64,000 nucleotides of DNA from Batillaria attramentaria (Eukaryota; Mollusca; Gastropoda; Batillariidae). Below, piece after piece: positions 1-10,996 of the stretch. Position 1 is the stretch's first letter. Every line of letters begins with the position of its first letter. Location of the stretch: NCBI GenBank assembly GCA_018292915.2, contig JACVVK020000015.1, positions 191,001 through 255,000 of the forward strand. Direction: 5' to 3'. The notes beneath the pieces were generated by a model that saw nothing but the letters and a program-made list of their open reading frames with translations, was not told the origin of the DNA and made no database searches. The position numbers and the translations under genes were made by a program.

Positions 1-31
1 AAAACTTTTACCGTTGATAAAATAATAAAGT

Positions 32-33
<2 letters not shown>

Positions 34-64
<31 letters not shown>

Positions 65-104
65 TCTCTCTCTCTCTCTCTCTCTCGCTCGCTCGCTCGC
101 TCAC
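34..104. repeat. (CAT)n-(CT)n-(CGCT)n compound microsatellite
   Basis: Runs of CAT, then CT, then CGCT in direct succession. Simple sequence, no coding role seen. Confidence 0.95.
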
Positions 105-302
105 TCGTTCCTCTCGTTTGACTTTGATTTTGTTTGTTATTTGAGCAGCGAAGACGAGATCAAAGACAAGACAATGTGCCCAACCTTTCATCCTTGAATA
201 ATAATGTTTCACTGACATCGTCAGTTGTTTTTCTCTCCGTCAAGTACAGAACAGCCTCTAGTAACATGCAGCTCGAAGCTGTGCGAATCAGTAACATTTC
301 AC

Positions 303-366
303 ACAACCATTTTACGTGGTGGGAAAAGGACGGTAAACTCCCAAACACCCACCCACCCATCGCATA
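303..366 (+). mobile_element. SINE family B, 3' fragment
   Basis: Matches the 3' part of the family B SINE seen in full at 52263 (tract GTGGTGGAAAAGGACG, then AAACTCCCAAACACCCACCC). The tRNA-like head is missing, so this is a 5'-truncated copy. Confidence 0.75.
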
Positions 367-437
367 GCCATATGGGATTCTACTCAAATTCTTAAAGCAA
401 GGTGTTACCTTTCTCTTTGTTTTCCCTCTTTCTTCCT

Positions 438-470
<33 letters not shown>

Positions 471-705
471 GTTTTATTTTTCCTCGAGGACTGGGCCGGT
501 TGTGGGGTCAATGGGAGGTTAGATAAATGGAGACGAAGCAGTAGCACGACTGGGTCCAGATAAGCCTCTCTCAAGCCATGGGTCAGGGCGACCCAGACTG
601 CCGTTAATAACCAAGGGCAGTTGTGTCAGAACAAACACGATCAATAACCATCCTGGTTTTACCCAGGAGTACCTCCCCCCACACATACACACACGCGCGC
701 GCAAA

Positions 706-756
<51 letters not shown>

Positions 757-1012
757 TTGCATGCGATGTTTTTACTCTGCTCGGTGAGGAAAAACAGGTG
801 TGTGTCCCATCCCGAAATGTTTGCGTTTGCCCGTTCTTTTTGGCTGTCACCCGTTCTTCGCGGCTGGATTGACAAGCTAAGAGCCACATACTTAAATGAA
901 CCGTCCTTATGATTAAAAACAAACAAACAAACAAACAAGGAGGAACGGCCCCGTCCTAGAAAGTTGTTTCTCCAAATTTCATGTTATTTTGTCTATTTTG
1001 TTGTTATTGTTG
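367..1012. other. No gene; homopolymers and a CA tract
   Basis: Contains a poly-T run near 437-455, a (CA)n tract at about 706-751 and a short (CAAA)n run. Open frames here are produced by the simple repeats; none resembles a protein. Confidence 0.7.
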
Positions 1013-1588
1013 CTTACGTCAAAAGTGTAATAGCCACAACCTCCAAAATTCACACTGTTTAGAGTCCGTATTCATTCTATCTATGCTCCAAAAAATGGAG
1101 TGATTTAGGTAAATGTTAAACGCCAGAAAGCCACTTTTTTTCTGAAAAGGGCGATAACTCGCAAATCATGTGTGCACTTGAATCGTACCTGGATCAGGTC
1201 GTCTATTCAATGATCTTGATTCATTTAGAAACCCCAAATTTGAAATCGATCGGTTGAGTAGTTTCGGAGATACAGGCATCTGAACTGGGTTCACATGCAA
1301 TGTCAACTGAGGTTCGGTTTACATCTATAAGAGCGACTATTTTCTAGTAGTGACTCTGTTCAGAGTCCGTATTCAAGCTATCTACTGCCAAAAATTTGAG
1401 TGATTTAAATAAATATTACGCCTGTAAACGCCAGACAACCAACTTGTCTCAAAAGGGCGATAACTCCCAAATCACTTAAGCAATCATCACACGCTCGGTT
1501 GCTCTAACCTAACATTTTGATATAGTTGGATACCCCCAAATTTGAAGCCATTCGGTTGAGTATTTTCGGAGAAACATGCCTGGACACA

Positions 1589-1640
<52 letters not shown>

Positions 1641-1868
1641 CCACACAGACGGAACTCACTCAGGAGGAGAAGTGCGTTCGGCGCACCATACACGTCAGCA
1701 TCGGAGACGCACGCTTCTTACGTCATTGTCAGAGTTACACTTGCAAAATCGTCTCTGCGGAAGATCGGCAGTGACGTGCGTTTGTACCACAGATGCTTGC
1801 CTATGAACGTGGACATTTTAGCCCGTTCTATGATGTTGTTTCCATTACTATGGAAACAACATAAAAAC
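1013..1868 (+). repeat. Dispersed repeat family F, copy 1
   Basis: About 850 bp repeated at 60140-60990 and 62098-62901. The body is made of two diverged tandem halves: each begins GAGTCCGTATTCA, continues through GGGCGATAACTC and CCCCAAATTTGAA and ends near an ATTTTCGGA motif. A (CA)n tract follows at the same place in all copies, then a GC-rich segment, then a short hairpin built from GTTGTTTCC and GGAAACAAC. No coding potential. The conserved position of the CA tract shows that it belongs to the element. Class unknown; it could be a non-autonomous DNA element. Confidence 0.75.
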
Positions 1869-2075
1869 AACAACAAAAATCAATGTTACCATACCATGGT
1901 CCTTTCCAAATGGGCACTTGAACCGTTTATCCGATCCAATTCAATAAGCGCTTGTTAGATGCATGGATACCTTCAAGAGAAATTTTCATGCTCGTTGTAC
2001 TTAGAAATACAACAGAGGGGGAAGAGAAGACAGTACGAAGAAATAAACCATAACTAATAAGGCATTACTTGTTAC

Positions 2076-2078
<3 letters not shown>

Positions 2079-2147
<69 letters not shown>

Positions 2148-2176
2148 GCACGCACGCACACTCACACACACGTACG
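2079..2176. repeat. (CA)n microsatellite
   Basis: Long CA run with CGCA variants at its right end. Confidence 0.97.
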
Positions 2177-2536
2177 CACGCACGCCTTGAGATCACTGCT
2201 ACTTACCCAAGGCTGTCTGATGTTTACACAAACCTTATAGTTCTAGTTATCAAACATCGTCATGATTGTCGTCTTGAGGAATGGGTTCAGCTGAAGGATT
2301 GTAAGGCTATTTCCATCATATTCATAACTTTTCATACGTAGATAAAATGTAACAAAAAGAGTTAAACAAAACAAAACAAAACAAAACTGAGCACCCCCCC
2401 CCCAAAAAAAAAAAAAAAAAAATTAAAAATGTACAAAAACTAAAAACAAAACTGTACACAAAATAAAAACAAACTGAGTAAAAAAAAAAATCGATTTTTT
2501 TTAAGTGGAGAATTAAAAGAAAGATCAAGAAAGAAA

Positions 2537-2537
<1 letters not shown>

Positions 2538-2588
<51 letters not shown>

Positions 2589-2835
2589 CGACGCCGACGA
2601 CGACGACGACGACGACGACGATGATGATGATGATTCCGTGTTGCGTAGGCGCATTACCGAGAATCTTGAATGTGCTGAAAAGCGCCACGAACTGAACTCG
2701 GTCCGCACGCTCACGTGAATCACACACATTCTCTCACACGCTGGACATCACGTGTTGCGAAGGGGTCAGCTCAGTTTCGGAATTTAGAGCTGCATTTGCT
2801 TTCAAATTTTGTGGGTCGACCATTTCCAAATCAGA
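2538..2835 (-). mobile_element. Dispersed family C copy with (GAT/GAC)n tail
   Basis: Minus-strand relative of copies at 17996, 39000, 40665 and 54105. The diagnostic order on the element strand is an AAATTTGAAA-like stretch, CACGTGATTG, GTGAGAGAATG, GATTCACGTGAGCG, GGCGCTTTGAGCCG, then an ATT-type tail. Here the tail position is occupied by an expanded GAT/GAC tract (2538-2635). Probably a LINE 3' end or SINE of about 230 bp. Confidence 0.7.
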
Positions 2836-2862
2836 TAGGGAGGACGCCGGAGTACGCGGAGA

Positions 2863-3226
2863 GAATCACTGACGATCGGCCACAATGAACGGTGCTGCAT
2901 GCGAGAGGGACTCGAACCTGACCCCCGCATTAGTGACGGAGTCTAGACCTCCGATCGCCCCATGTAATTTTATTTCTGATTCTGAATCACTGACGATCGG
3001 CCACAATGAACGGTGCTGCATGCGAGAGGGACTCGAACCTGACCCCCGCATTAGTGACGGAGTCTAGACCTCCGATCGCCCCATGTAATTTTATTTCTGA
3101 TTCTGAATCACTGACGATCGGCCACAATGAACGGTGCTGCATGCGAGAGGGACTCGAACCTGACCCCCGCATTAGTGACGGAGTCTAGACCTCCGATCGC
3201 CCCATGTAATTTTATTTCTGATTCTG
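2863..3226. repeat. 121-bp tandem repeat, three units
   Basis: Units begin at 2863, 2984 and 3105 and look identical over nearly their whole length. Read on the minus strand, each unit carries a polymerase III B-box-like GGTTCGAGTCC, then CACCGTTCATT and GGCCGATCGTC. The same order occurs in the tRNA-headed SINE at 17556, so the array seems to be a tandemly amplified SINE head. Each unit ends with an AATAAA on the minus strand. Confidence 0.9.
3211..3216 (-). promoter_or_regulatory. Candidate poly(A) signal for the LicD gene
   Basis: AATAAA on the minus strand, about 150 nt after the LicD stop codon and inside the last unit of the 121-bp array. It is the first canonical signal I see downstream. 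Use in vivo is inferred. Confidence 0.45.
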
Positions 3227-3368
3227 TACCTTCCGTACAAGCTGACTCGTGATTCAGAATCACGGAATGCTTCGCAGGATGTGATTGCGAATACATACGT
3301 GTTGAAGTCGTAAATTCTCTCTCTTCATTCGAAACATGCCACAAGTAACCGAACCTTCACCTCACAGT

Positions 3369-4436
3369 TCACTGTGAACAGAGTTCTGGTTCACGTGGCA
3401 CCTGAATCTCTTGAATGACCCGGTCCCCGACTTTTAAGGTTTCCACCACCTTGTCGGTAGCATTATCTCTACGCCTGAACACAAACGGAAAGGCGCTGTA
3501 CAACTTTGAACAGGGGAAGGAGTGCGATTTTCTCGTTCGCGCAACTTCATGCATCGACGGGGCCGATACGCAAGTAGTGAGTTCTTTGTACTCCTCTCGT
3601 AACAAGCGCGAGGTGCATGCCGGGATAGGAAGTTCCCAGCGTTCCCAGCGTGCTTTCGACAGTGGGAAGACGAGCTTCTTGTCGTATCTGATGTAGGACA
3701 CGTGCTCGAACAAACCCATGATTTGGGTGGGAGTTTCTTGATAGAAGAACAGGTCGAGGAAAGGAAAATGGTGATCGCCACCGGGGACCTTAGGTGCTTT
3801 GGAGAGGAAAAATCGCCACACATCGTCTTTGTTCGCCCAGAGTGTGAACCCGGGCATGTTGCCTAGCACATGACGTATTTCCTTCCACTGGCTGATGTTC
3901 ATGATTATGTCCACGTCATCGTCCCAAGGGATAAATCCGTGGTGCCTGTAAGCACCCAGCAGTGACCCTCCGATCAAGAAATAGTCCCAGCCGTACTTTT
4001 CACACGCGCGGATGAATACGTCCATAGTGAACAAGAACCGTGACCTTGAGACGTTGCTGAGCAAGGGTGTGAAATAATTCAACATTTTCAGGTCGCTGGC
4101 GGCTTGTTTGTCCGAGTCGTGACTTGATGCTTTTGCTGGCTTCGTTAGACGAGCTTTCTCAGCGTAGAACTCCGGGCTAACGGGCTCGACAAACTTTGAT
4201 TGGTCGTCCAGATTCACGCGCATGATCTCTACAGTTACGCCCAAGTTTTTGTGATAAAAGGGATCGTCTATGGGAAACCTCGGCAGTAGGGTAGACTCTG
4301 GAGATGAAGTTCTTTTGGCAGTTTTTGTTCTCCCTACTGATACGGGAAACGTAGCCCGTGTGTACAAGTGCAAAAGCACCCAGACAGAACCAGAAGTGAA
4401 CACAACAACGGCCAGAAGTTTGGGGGATATCTTCAT
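3369..4436 (-). CDS. LicD/fukutin-family type II membrane protein
   Basis: A 355-residue open frame with no introns. An uncharged hydrophobic stretch at about residues 7-24 after a short basic N-terminus looks like a signal anchor, so the catalytic part would face the Golgi/ER lumen. The LicD core lies at about 135-240: '[20 protein letters not shown]' around 154-173, with the acidic DDDVD motif at 172-176, then PFLDLFF with a further Asp at 228. A later '[15 protein letters not shown]' matches the LP-x-P region of the family. NxS/T sites lie at about 128, 180 and 325. Known members (LicD, fukutin, FKRP) transfer phosphorylated alditols or choline phosphate to glycans; the substrate here cannot be read from sequence. 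Length fits single-exon invertebrate LicD proteins. The ATG at 4436 precedes the anchor and is the natural start. A SINE lies about 140 bp upstream and a tandem array about 140 bp downstream. The catalytic motif looks intact; expression is unknown. Confidence 0.85.
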   Translation of the reverse strand: MKISPKLLAVVVFTSGSVWVLLHLYTRATFPVSVGRTKTAKRTSSPESTLLPRFPIDDPFYHKNLGVTVEIMRVNLDDQSKFVEPVSPEFYAEKARLTKPAKASSHDSDKQAASDLKMLNYFTPLLSNVSRSRFLFTMDVFIRACEKYGWDYFLIGGSLLGAYRHHGFIPWDDDVDIIMNISQWKEIRHVLGNMPGFTLWANKDDVWRFFLSKAPKVPGGDHHFPFLDLFFYQETPTQIMGLFEHVSYIRYDKKLVFPLSKARWERWELPIPACTSRLLREEYKELTTCVSAPSMHEVARTRKSHSFPCSKLYSAFPFVFRRRDNATDKVVETLKVGDRVIQEIQVPREPELCSQ

Positions 4437-4576
4437 GTTGAAATTTCCGTTCAGGGAAAAAAAATGCTGTGGCGATCTTCACAATGAAGGGGATGTTGTT
4501 TTCTACCCTTGCTCGGCCCCAGAATGGGTGTGCGTCTGTCCAGTGTTGCACCTGAAAGCAAATAGAATACGGGTGT

Positions 4577-5052
4577 TTGGGGTTGTTTTTTGTTTTTGTT
4601 TTTGTTTTTTGGCTGCCCCAACTCTTTGCCAGCTCCAGTGGTGTTCCTCTGGGGTGATGGATGGAATCCACGGAGGGCTCGAAAGTTGGGGTAATTTTTA
4701 TTATGCATGATAATGGAGATGAGGATGATGGTAAGATGCTATGAAGGTCCGTGTGGTTTGGGATTGTGGGGCAGGGACGCGTTCCACGCTTCCTGTCACA
4801 AATGTCCCAGCGGTAACCAGGCCCGGGAACTACGGCACCTGCGGTGCCGGCCGTGTAATCCCCAAAGTCGCACTCGTGAAGTTGATGAATCTCGGCTGTG
4901 TGGCAACAGCCTCCCCATTGCGCCCATAGCATACCCGCTCTGGGTAGGAGCCGACCTAGGTATGAAAAATCCCGCTTGCCTCGGCTGGGACTCGAACCCG
5001 GGTCTCCCGGTCCATGGTTCGAAGTGCTAACCACTACACTACGGGGGCCGGT
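4577..5052 (-). mobile_element. SINE family A, near full length
   Basis: tRNA-derived SINE. The head (near 4980-5052, minus strand) has an A-box-like TAGTGTAGTGGTTAGC and a B-box-like GGTTCGAGTCC. It is followed by a conserved body (CCTACCTAGGTCGGCTCCTA, a region with GGCCGGCACCGCAGGTGCCG) and a 3' domain with CATCATCATG-like and CCTCCGTGGATTCC motifs, ending in an A-rich tail (T/G-rich on the plus strand). It sits just upstream of the LicD start and may affect that promoter. Confidence 0.88.
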
Positions 5053-5209
5053 AGAATACATTTTCTATAGAAAAGAACTTCTCAACGCATTACGGCGACA
5101 CCGTTTTGGTTTGATTTAGGACAGTTAGGGCATGCGATACCCTCAAAATTCTGATGGGTCAATGGCTGTTTACCCAGAGTTCCACGCTGGCACTAAACTA
5201 TCAAGAACC
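5053..5209. other. Short unassigned spacer
   Basis: I see no gene or known repeat between the SINE head and the MITE. Confidence 0.5.
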
Positions 5210-5497
5210 TCCCTGGGCCCGTATGTAGAACTCGAGGTTAATTTAACCCACGGCTACGGGTCCAAACCAGACTAGGACAAAAGAAAACCCCAAACAAAAT
5301 TAAACAAAAAAGGAACCGAAGAAAGAAAGACAAAAATCGTTCTATAACGGCTCAGACACCATGGTGGAATGGACCCGCTTCCAAAACAAAAAATAACAAC
5401 AGAAAATTTAACTCTAGAGCTAGTTTAATTCGAGGTTAGACTCTAACCTGGGGCTAAACTCCCTAACCCCGACTTTTACATGCGGGCCCTGATCTCT
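5210..5497. mobile_element. MITE family E, copy 1
   Basis: Terminal inverted repeats begin GGCCCGTATG and end in a CATGCGGGCC variant, followed inward by TCGAGGTTA-type sequence on both sides. CTG lies directly outside each end. The interior is non-coding and resembles the copies at 19039 and 50979. Confidence 0.8.
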
Positions 5498-5504
5498 CCT
5501 CCAC

Positions 5505-5797
5505 CTACGCCCGTAGTGTAGTGGTTTGCACTTCGGAACATCGACCGGAAGACCCGGATTCGAACCCTAGCCGAGGCAAGCGGGATTTTCTCCTACCTAG
5601 GTCCAGCTCCTACCCAGAGCGGGTGTGCTATGGGGGCAGTGGGGGGGGGGGGGGGGGGCTGTTGCCACACAGCCGAGACTGACCCACTTCACGGGTGCGA
5701 CTTTGCGGGTGTTTCCCACGTATTGCCGCATCTCATGATGTGGATGATTACACGGCCGGCACCGCAGATGCCGTAGTTCCCGGGCCTGGTTATCAGT
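5505..5797 (+). mobile_element. SINE family A, 3'-truncated copy
   Basis: Head with CCCGTAGTGTAGTGG and GGATTCGAACCC, then the body up to TTCCCGGGCCTGG. The 3' domain is missing. A G homopolymer of about 18 (near 5642-5659) has expanded in the body. Confidence 0.85.
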
Positions 5798-6039
5798 ATA
5801 AATTCAACACTCCAGTTGTAATTGATGATAAAAGTTCCTATGCCATAAAAATACAAATATTTCGTATGTTAATTCCCAACGTTATAAAAAAAAATGCGCT
5901 TTAACATGTTCATTAAAAATTATCACACTTTTTTTGTTTTCATTATCAGTCACCCATTCATCACATATAATGAAGTCAAATGCAGATATCACGAATCAGT
6001 CCACCACATCCGGTTCATACAATCACAGTGAAATGTTCG

Positions 6040-6300
6040 CAATGCGTTCCGAGGGGAATAACTGCCGCTTACAAAGCTCTAAGGCTGCCTCAAAACCCAC
6101 TTATTTAAAACTGATTACTGATTTACTCTGCCCTTCCACACCGTGTCAGTCTGCTTGTTGTGAGTTATTGTTAAACTTTGAATGTTCCCTGTGAGTCTGT
6201 GTATGAAAGTGGTGTATGTAGTTATGATGTACGGCGCTTAGAGCCTGTTTTATTTCATGTATAGGCGCCTTGTAAGTCGTCCTTATTATTATTATTATTT
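6040..6300 (+). pseudogene. LINE 3' end (ORF C-terminus remnant plus UTR)
   Basis: The stretch near 6085-6140 (CTGCCTCAAAACCCACTTAT and GATTTACTCTGCCCT) matches the LINE C-terminus at 63800-64000. It is followed by a 3' UTR with GGCGCTTAGAGCC and an (ATT)n tail. Only the last codons of the ORF remain. Confidence 0.65.
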
Positions 6301-6436
6301 GCCAAATGAATACATGTTCCTACTGGCCATTGCGACTGTTGTTTCCTGACATTGTGGCTTGTAATAGTTGAGAAATAGGACTTTCTTCGGTCTATGCTTC
6401 CATTGCTCTACTATACGTCTATAGACAACGTGCTTA

Positions 6437-6536
6437 ATAATAATAATAATAATACATCATATTTATAAGGCGCCCGTCTCTGAAAAGCAGACTCAGAGCG
6501 CACACGCCCACCCCCCCCCCCCCCCCCACACACACA

Positions 6537-6600
<64 letters not shown>

Positions 6601-6875
6601 AACATGGACAGAGGGACCCAGTTATCTATAGAAAGGACTGACGAAACAGGTATGTTTTGAGCTGTGACTTAAAGGCTGACAGTGTGGGGACATCACGGAG
6701 TGCAGAAGGCAGTGAGTTCCGGATTGTCGGGGCGAGGTAGCTGAACGCGCGTTCGTCGGTAGTTTTCATAATCCGCAGAGGAACTTTGAGAAGCTTTTCA
6801 TCAGAGGATCGCAGTCTGCGGGAGGGCTGATAAGTAGAGAGTGCAGCTGACAGATACTGAGGTAAGGATCCGGAT
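6437..6875 (-). pseudogene. L2/CR1-like LINE, C-terminal fragment and 3' UTR
   Basis: Minus-strand translation from about 6871 to a stop at 6626 reads 'YQPSRRLRSSDEKLLKVP', then 'RAFSYLAPTIRNSLPSALRD' and 'FKSQLKTYLFRQSF'. This is the conserved end of L2/CR1-type LINE ORF2 proteins. The 3' UTR carries a C homopolymer and a (CA)n tract, then GGCGCC..TTATAAATATGATG and an (ATT)n tail. The same 3' end is at 24330. It is 5'-truncated, as usual for LINE insertions. Confidence 0.85.
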
Positions 6876-6914
6876 GTGTGCTTCTAAAGTTCTCTGGTAT
6901 ATACAAATATTAAG

Positions 6915-7702
6915 TTTTTTTTGTGCCCCAGCCTCCTTGCCAGTTCCAGTGGGATGCCTCACAGGAAATGGATAGAATACACGGAGGGCTCGGAAACTGG
7001 GGTAATTTTTTATTACGTATGATGATGATGAGGAGGATAGCATGATGATACTATAGAGGTCCGTGTGGTGTGAGACTTCGTGACAGGGCTGCATTCCACG
7101 CTGCCTGTCGTACACAACCCCGCGTTAACCAGGCGCAGGATCGAACTACGGCACCTGCGGTGCTGGTCGTGTCATCATCCACATCATGAGATGTGTCATA
7201 ACAAGGAAAGCACCCCCTAAAGTCGCACCCATGGAGTGGGCGAGTCTCGACTGAGTGGCAACAGCGTCCCCGCTGGGCCCATAGCACACCCGCTTGCCTC
7301 GGCTTGGATTCACTCGTCTATCAACCGTCGCCTTCTCAAAATTCCCAAGCGCAACCTGAAATCCTTTGGCGAGCGCTCTTTCAGTTTTGTTAAAGCAACC
7401 TTTTGGAATTCCCTGCCAGCACATCTGAGAAATGCGCCAACACTGTCTGTTCTTAAAAGTTCCTCTCTTGTAAAGCTTTCCAGTAATTTTCTCGAGTCAG
7501 CAACTAGACAGTTTCACCAGTGTATGACTGTCCACTGTTTGTAAAATGTGCGTGAGTGTCGGTGAGTGATTGGTGCATTGAGTTTAGATTCCAAAGAAAT
7601 GCGTCCTACAAATGCCATTTATTATTATTATTATTATTATTATTCGAACCTGGGTCAACCGGCCCATGGCGCGAAGTGCGAACCCCAACACTACGGTGGT
7701 CG
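6915..7702 (-). mobile_element. SINE family A, split by a LINE 3' end
   Basis: The body lies at 6915-7312 and the rest of the tRNA-like head at 7643-7702. The break falls inside the B-box region (GGATT at the left, CGAACC at the right). Joining the flanks restores the arrangement seen in other family A copies, so the LINE piece is a later insertion. Confidence 0.8.
7313..7642 (+). pseudogene. L2-like LINE C-terminus inserted in a SINE
   Basis: The translation near 7316-7460 reads 'RRLLKIPKRNLKSFGERSFS' and 'FWNSLPAHLRNAPTLS', matching the LINE C-terminal motif. It ends in a (ATT)n tail directly abutting the SINE half. The tail orientation shows plus-strand insertion. Confidence 0.75.
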
Positions 7703-8759
7703 ATAAGTTCGCTAGTATTTGTTGCTTTCTCAGTTGAAAGCCTACAACACTGAAAAAAAAAAAAAAAAACCTATTCTAATTTCTCACACATGTAAACAAT
7801 TTCCCGACGCAAGGTGAAAAAGGATATATTTGTTCTCGCCTCCTAGCTCGGGTTTCTTCAAGCAAGGACATTTGGAGGGAGACAGTAGTTGGGGTTGTAG
7901 TTGAATATGAATTTCGGTGAACACTTCATGGTGATTATACTGCCCTATAATAAATTTCATGATAGCCATTGTTCTTTGTCATTCAATTTCTTCAGGGCGT
8001 AACTGAAACCAGGCAAAGTCTACATTGTCATTACTGACTAATTTGGATGAAAACATTTCCTGGTGATTATACTAACCTGATAAATTTCCTGACAGCCAGT
8101 GTTCCGTGTTAATTATTTTCTGTGTACTTGAAACCGGTCGAAATGTAAATGTTCATTGCACGTCCTTCTCAAGGAAAGTTTCCTGCTCGTTCACGTCACC
8201 CATTCTAAAAACGCCGTTTTTCCTCTTTCCCACTGCCTAATGAAGGTTTATGAGCTGCACACGTCGACTAATGAGCGAGATTAGCTTTGAAGTCAGTGTC
8301 GCTTGCGGCTCTCGGGAAGTGAGTTTTAGGCTCCTTTACATACTTGACACCTTTCAGCTTTCAGCGAGATCCCCAGCCTTGGAAATTAACGTACGTCTGT
8401 AGTCGAAGAAAAGGAGGGCCAGTAACGTTTAACTGATTATTTCCGAAAATATTTTCAAACATACAAATTTCAAAAGAACACCCCCCCCCCCCCCAAAAAA
8501 AAAAAAAGTAAAATATAAAATAAATAAATAAATAAATAAACTTTAAAATTAAATTTAATAAATAAAAATTTGAAAAATTAAATTAAATTTAAAAAATAAA
8601 ATATAAATAAAAAAAAACAAAACAAAACAATCCCAAAATAAAAAAGATTGTTGGTGACTGCAGTCCCAACTGCATTACACACTATATACGCTATACACTA
8701 AACATTATACATTAATAATAGTGTAATTTAGCTATACACTATACACTATATCTACATTA
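7703..8759. other. No gene; A-rich and AT-rich stretch at right
   Basis: About 7770-8450 has no recognised repeat or coding region. From 8480 to 8650 it is A-rich, with AAAT runs and a C homopolymer; 8680-8759 contains short imperfect repeats of ACACTATA. Confidence 0.6.
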
Positions 8760-8845
8760 CAGGCGCGTAGGAAGATGCTGAGAGGAAGGGGGGCCCACTA
8801 AGTCGGGTGAGCCATACGGTCGGGGTGAAGAAGGGGGGGGGGGGG

Positions 8846-8884
<39 letters not shown>

Positions 8885-9052
8885 GACTGCCAAGGATTAT
8901 GTCCTGCGACAGCAGAGCCGGGGGGCCCCACCACTGGTGGGCCCCCTCTCCTCTTATCAAAAGCAAGGGGGGCCCAAAGATATTCGGGCCCCCCTTCCAA
9001 AAATCGAACGGGGGCCTGGGCCCCCAGGGCCCCCGTGGTTCCTACGCCCCTG
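8760..9052. mobile_element. Candidate MITE with CAGG..CCTG ends
   Basis: Left end CAGGCGCGTAGGAA and right end TTCCTACGCCCCTG form inverted termini. CATTA occurs directly on both sides (8755-8759 and 9053-9057). The interior is GC-rich with GGGGGCCC blocks, a G run and a (GT)n tract. The terminal CAGGGGCG-type sequence is common in hAT elements, but hAT would normally give 8-bp duplications and only 5 bp match, so the superfamily is uncertain. Confidence 0.6.
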
Positions 9053-9551
9053 CATTATAGTAATGTACTTTAGCTGTGGAGGATCCTGTGTGCTATTTAC
9101 AACAATACCAACCGAGCGTCACGTTTGCCTTCAGTACCATATTCCTGCTTAACTGGGATCACGGTTTTAACATTGCCAACAACTCAACCGATTAAAAAAA
9201 AAATGGTCGGCTCTGGTTCGTATGTAAACCAAGCAGAAGAAAATAAATAAATAAATAAATAAATTGATTAATACATTTACGGCACTCCGCATAAACTAAA
9301 ATAAGAACAAAATTAAATTATTTTCCACAATCGTGTGACATTTATGTGACTTAGACTAATGGCGGACAAACCTTCTTCAATCGACACGACCGACACATGA
9401 ATAAACTATGCACGAGCACACAACCAGTTTCCTGGTGCATGTATTTACTGTTTCACTTTCTAGGCAACAAGCAAGGGGCTTGGTATGAGCAATTTTCAAA
9501 ATGTCAGACAAGACAAGTGTAAGTATAATGTGTCAGGCAGCCTCCCCCCTC

Positions 9552-9598
<47 letters not shown>

Positions 9599-9613
9599 AT
9601 CGCACACACACCA

Positions 9614-9651
<38 letters not shown>

Positions 9652-9902
9652 CTGCATCAGAGTTCTGTCACTGTCGTGCCGTGACAGTAACGTATTGTCC
9701 CACACATATACACGAACCACAGTGGAGATCAGTGACCTCCATTCTGGCTCATAATTATTGTTAGCAATGACGGCCATCAGAAGGCTATAATTTTGCGCGT
9801 GTCCTTGTGGTTTCACGTGTAGGATGAGCTCGCTGCTTGACGCCCCCTCCTTTGGGAATGATTGGACACATACTACTGAAACCGTTTCTGGAAGGGCGCA
9901 GG
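9053..9902. other. No gene; (CA)n tract at about 9556-9650
   Basis: Apart from the CA tract, broken by two ACCATC interruptions, I see no repeat or gene. Confidence 0.6.
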
Positions 9903-10110
9903 CATTTGGGGAGGCACCCCCAAAGTCGCACCCGTGAAGTGGGTGAAACTCGGCTGTGTGGTAACAGCCTCCCCATTGGGCCCATAGCACACCCGCTCTG
10001 GGTAGGAGCCGACCTAGGTAGGGAAAATTCCGCTTGCCTCGGCTGGGATTCGAACCCGGGTCTCCCGGTCCATAGTCCGAAGTACTAACCTTTACACTAC
10101 AGGGGCCGGT
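9903..10110 (-). mobile_element. SINE family A, head-side fragment
   Basis: Contains the tRNA-like head with GGATTCGAACCC read as its complement, and the proximal body; the 3' domain is absent. Confidence 0.85.
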
Positions 10111-10182
10111 ACAATTCAGGTGTTAAAAAGCAGACAGTAAGAGAGATGGTATTATGTGTGTGATCTACTTGATTTATCTATG

Positions 10183-10233
10183 TGTGGCTGTAGTCTAACC
10201 CAGGGCTAAAAGCCCTCGATTATTACATACGGG
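10183..10233. mobile_element. MITE family E, terminal fragment
   Basis: Contains TAGTCTAACCC, GGGCTAAAAGCCCTCG and TTACATACGGG, matching the right end of family E. No left end is seen. Confidence 0.55.
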
Positions 10234-10330
10234 CTCAGGTCGGTCTGACCTGCCGTGACTTGTATTCTCTATCTTTGTTTTCAAGGATGAGGCTTTTTTT
10301 TTTAAAAGTTTATTTCTGTTTTAGGTATAC

Positions 10331-10996
10331 GACTTTTGTTAACGTGTATATTAAAGCTTGATGGACAGAAATGTAAGAAAAACGGACAGTTTGTTTGCTG
10401 TCATTAACGTTACCTAGTATTTGTTAGCGTGTGTGCTTTCTCTTTGGGTATATTTGTGCGTGTGTGTATGCGTGCTTGCATATACATGTGTCTGTGCGAC
10501 TTTTGTTAATGTGTATATTAAAGCTTGATGGACAGACATGTAAGAAAAACGGACATTTTGTTTGCTGTCATTAACGTTACCTAGTATTTGTTAGCGTGTG
10601 TGCTTTCTCTTTGGGTATATTTGTGCGAGTGTGTATGCGTGCTTGCATATACGTGTGTTTGTGCGACTTTTGTTAATGTGTATATTAAAGCTTGATGGAC
10701 AGACATGTAAGAAAAACGGACATTTTGTTTGCTGTCATTGACGTTACCTAGTATTTGTTAGCGTGTGTGCTTTCTCTTTGGGTATATTTGTGCGTGTGTA
10801 TGCGTGCTTGCATATACATGTGTCTGTGCGACTTTTGTTAATGTGTATATTAAAGCTTGATGGACAGACATGTAAGAAAAACGGACATTTTGTTTGCTGT
10901 CATTAACGTTACCTAGTATTTGTTAGCGTGTGTGCTTTCTCTTTGGGTATATTTGTGCGTGTGTGTATGCGTGCTTGCATATACATGTGTTTGTGT
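10331..10996. repeat. Tandem repeat of about 167 bp, four units
   Basis: Units start with GACTTTTGTTAA at 10331, 10498, 10665 and 10830, giving spacings of 167, 167 and 165. Units differ mainly in a short TG/CG-rich part. Non-coding, highly homogeneous. Confidence 0.92.

Noticed and set aside
4177..5061. A 294-codon frame overlapping the LicD gene and SINE A
   Set aside because: It is a shadow frame: half lies over the SINE and half antisense-frame to the LicD ORF, which has recognisable catalytic motifs in another frame.
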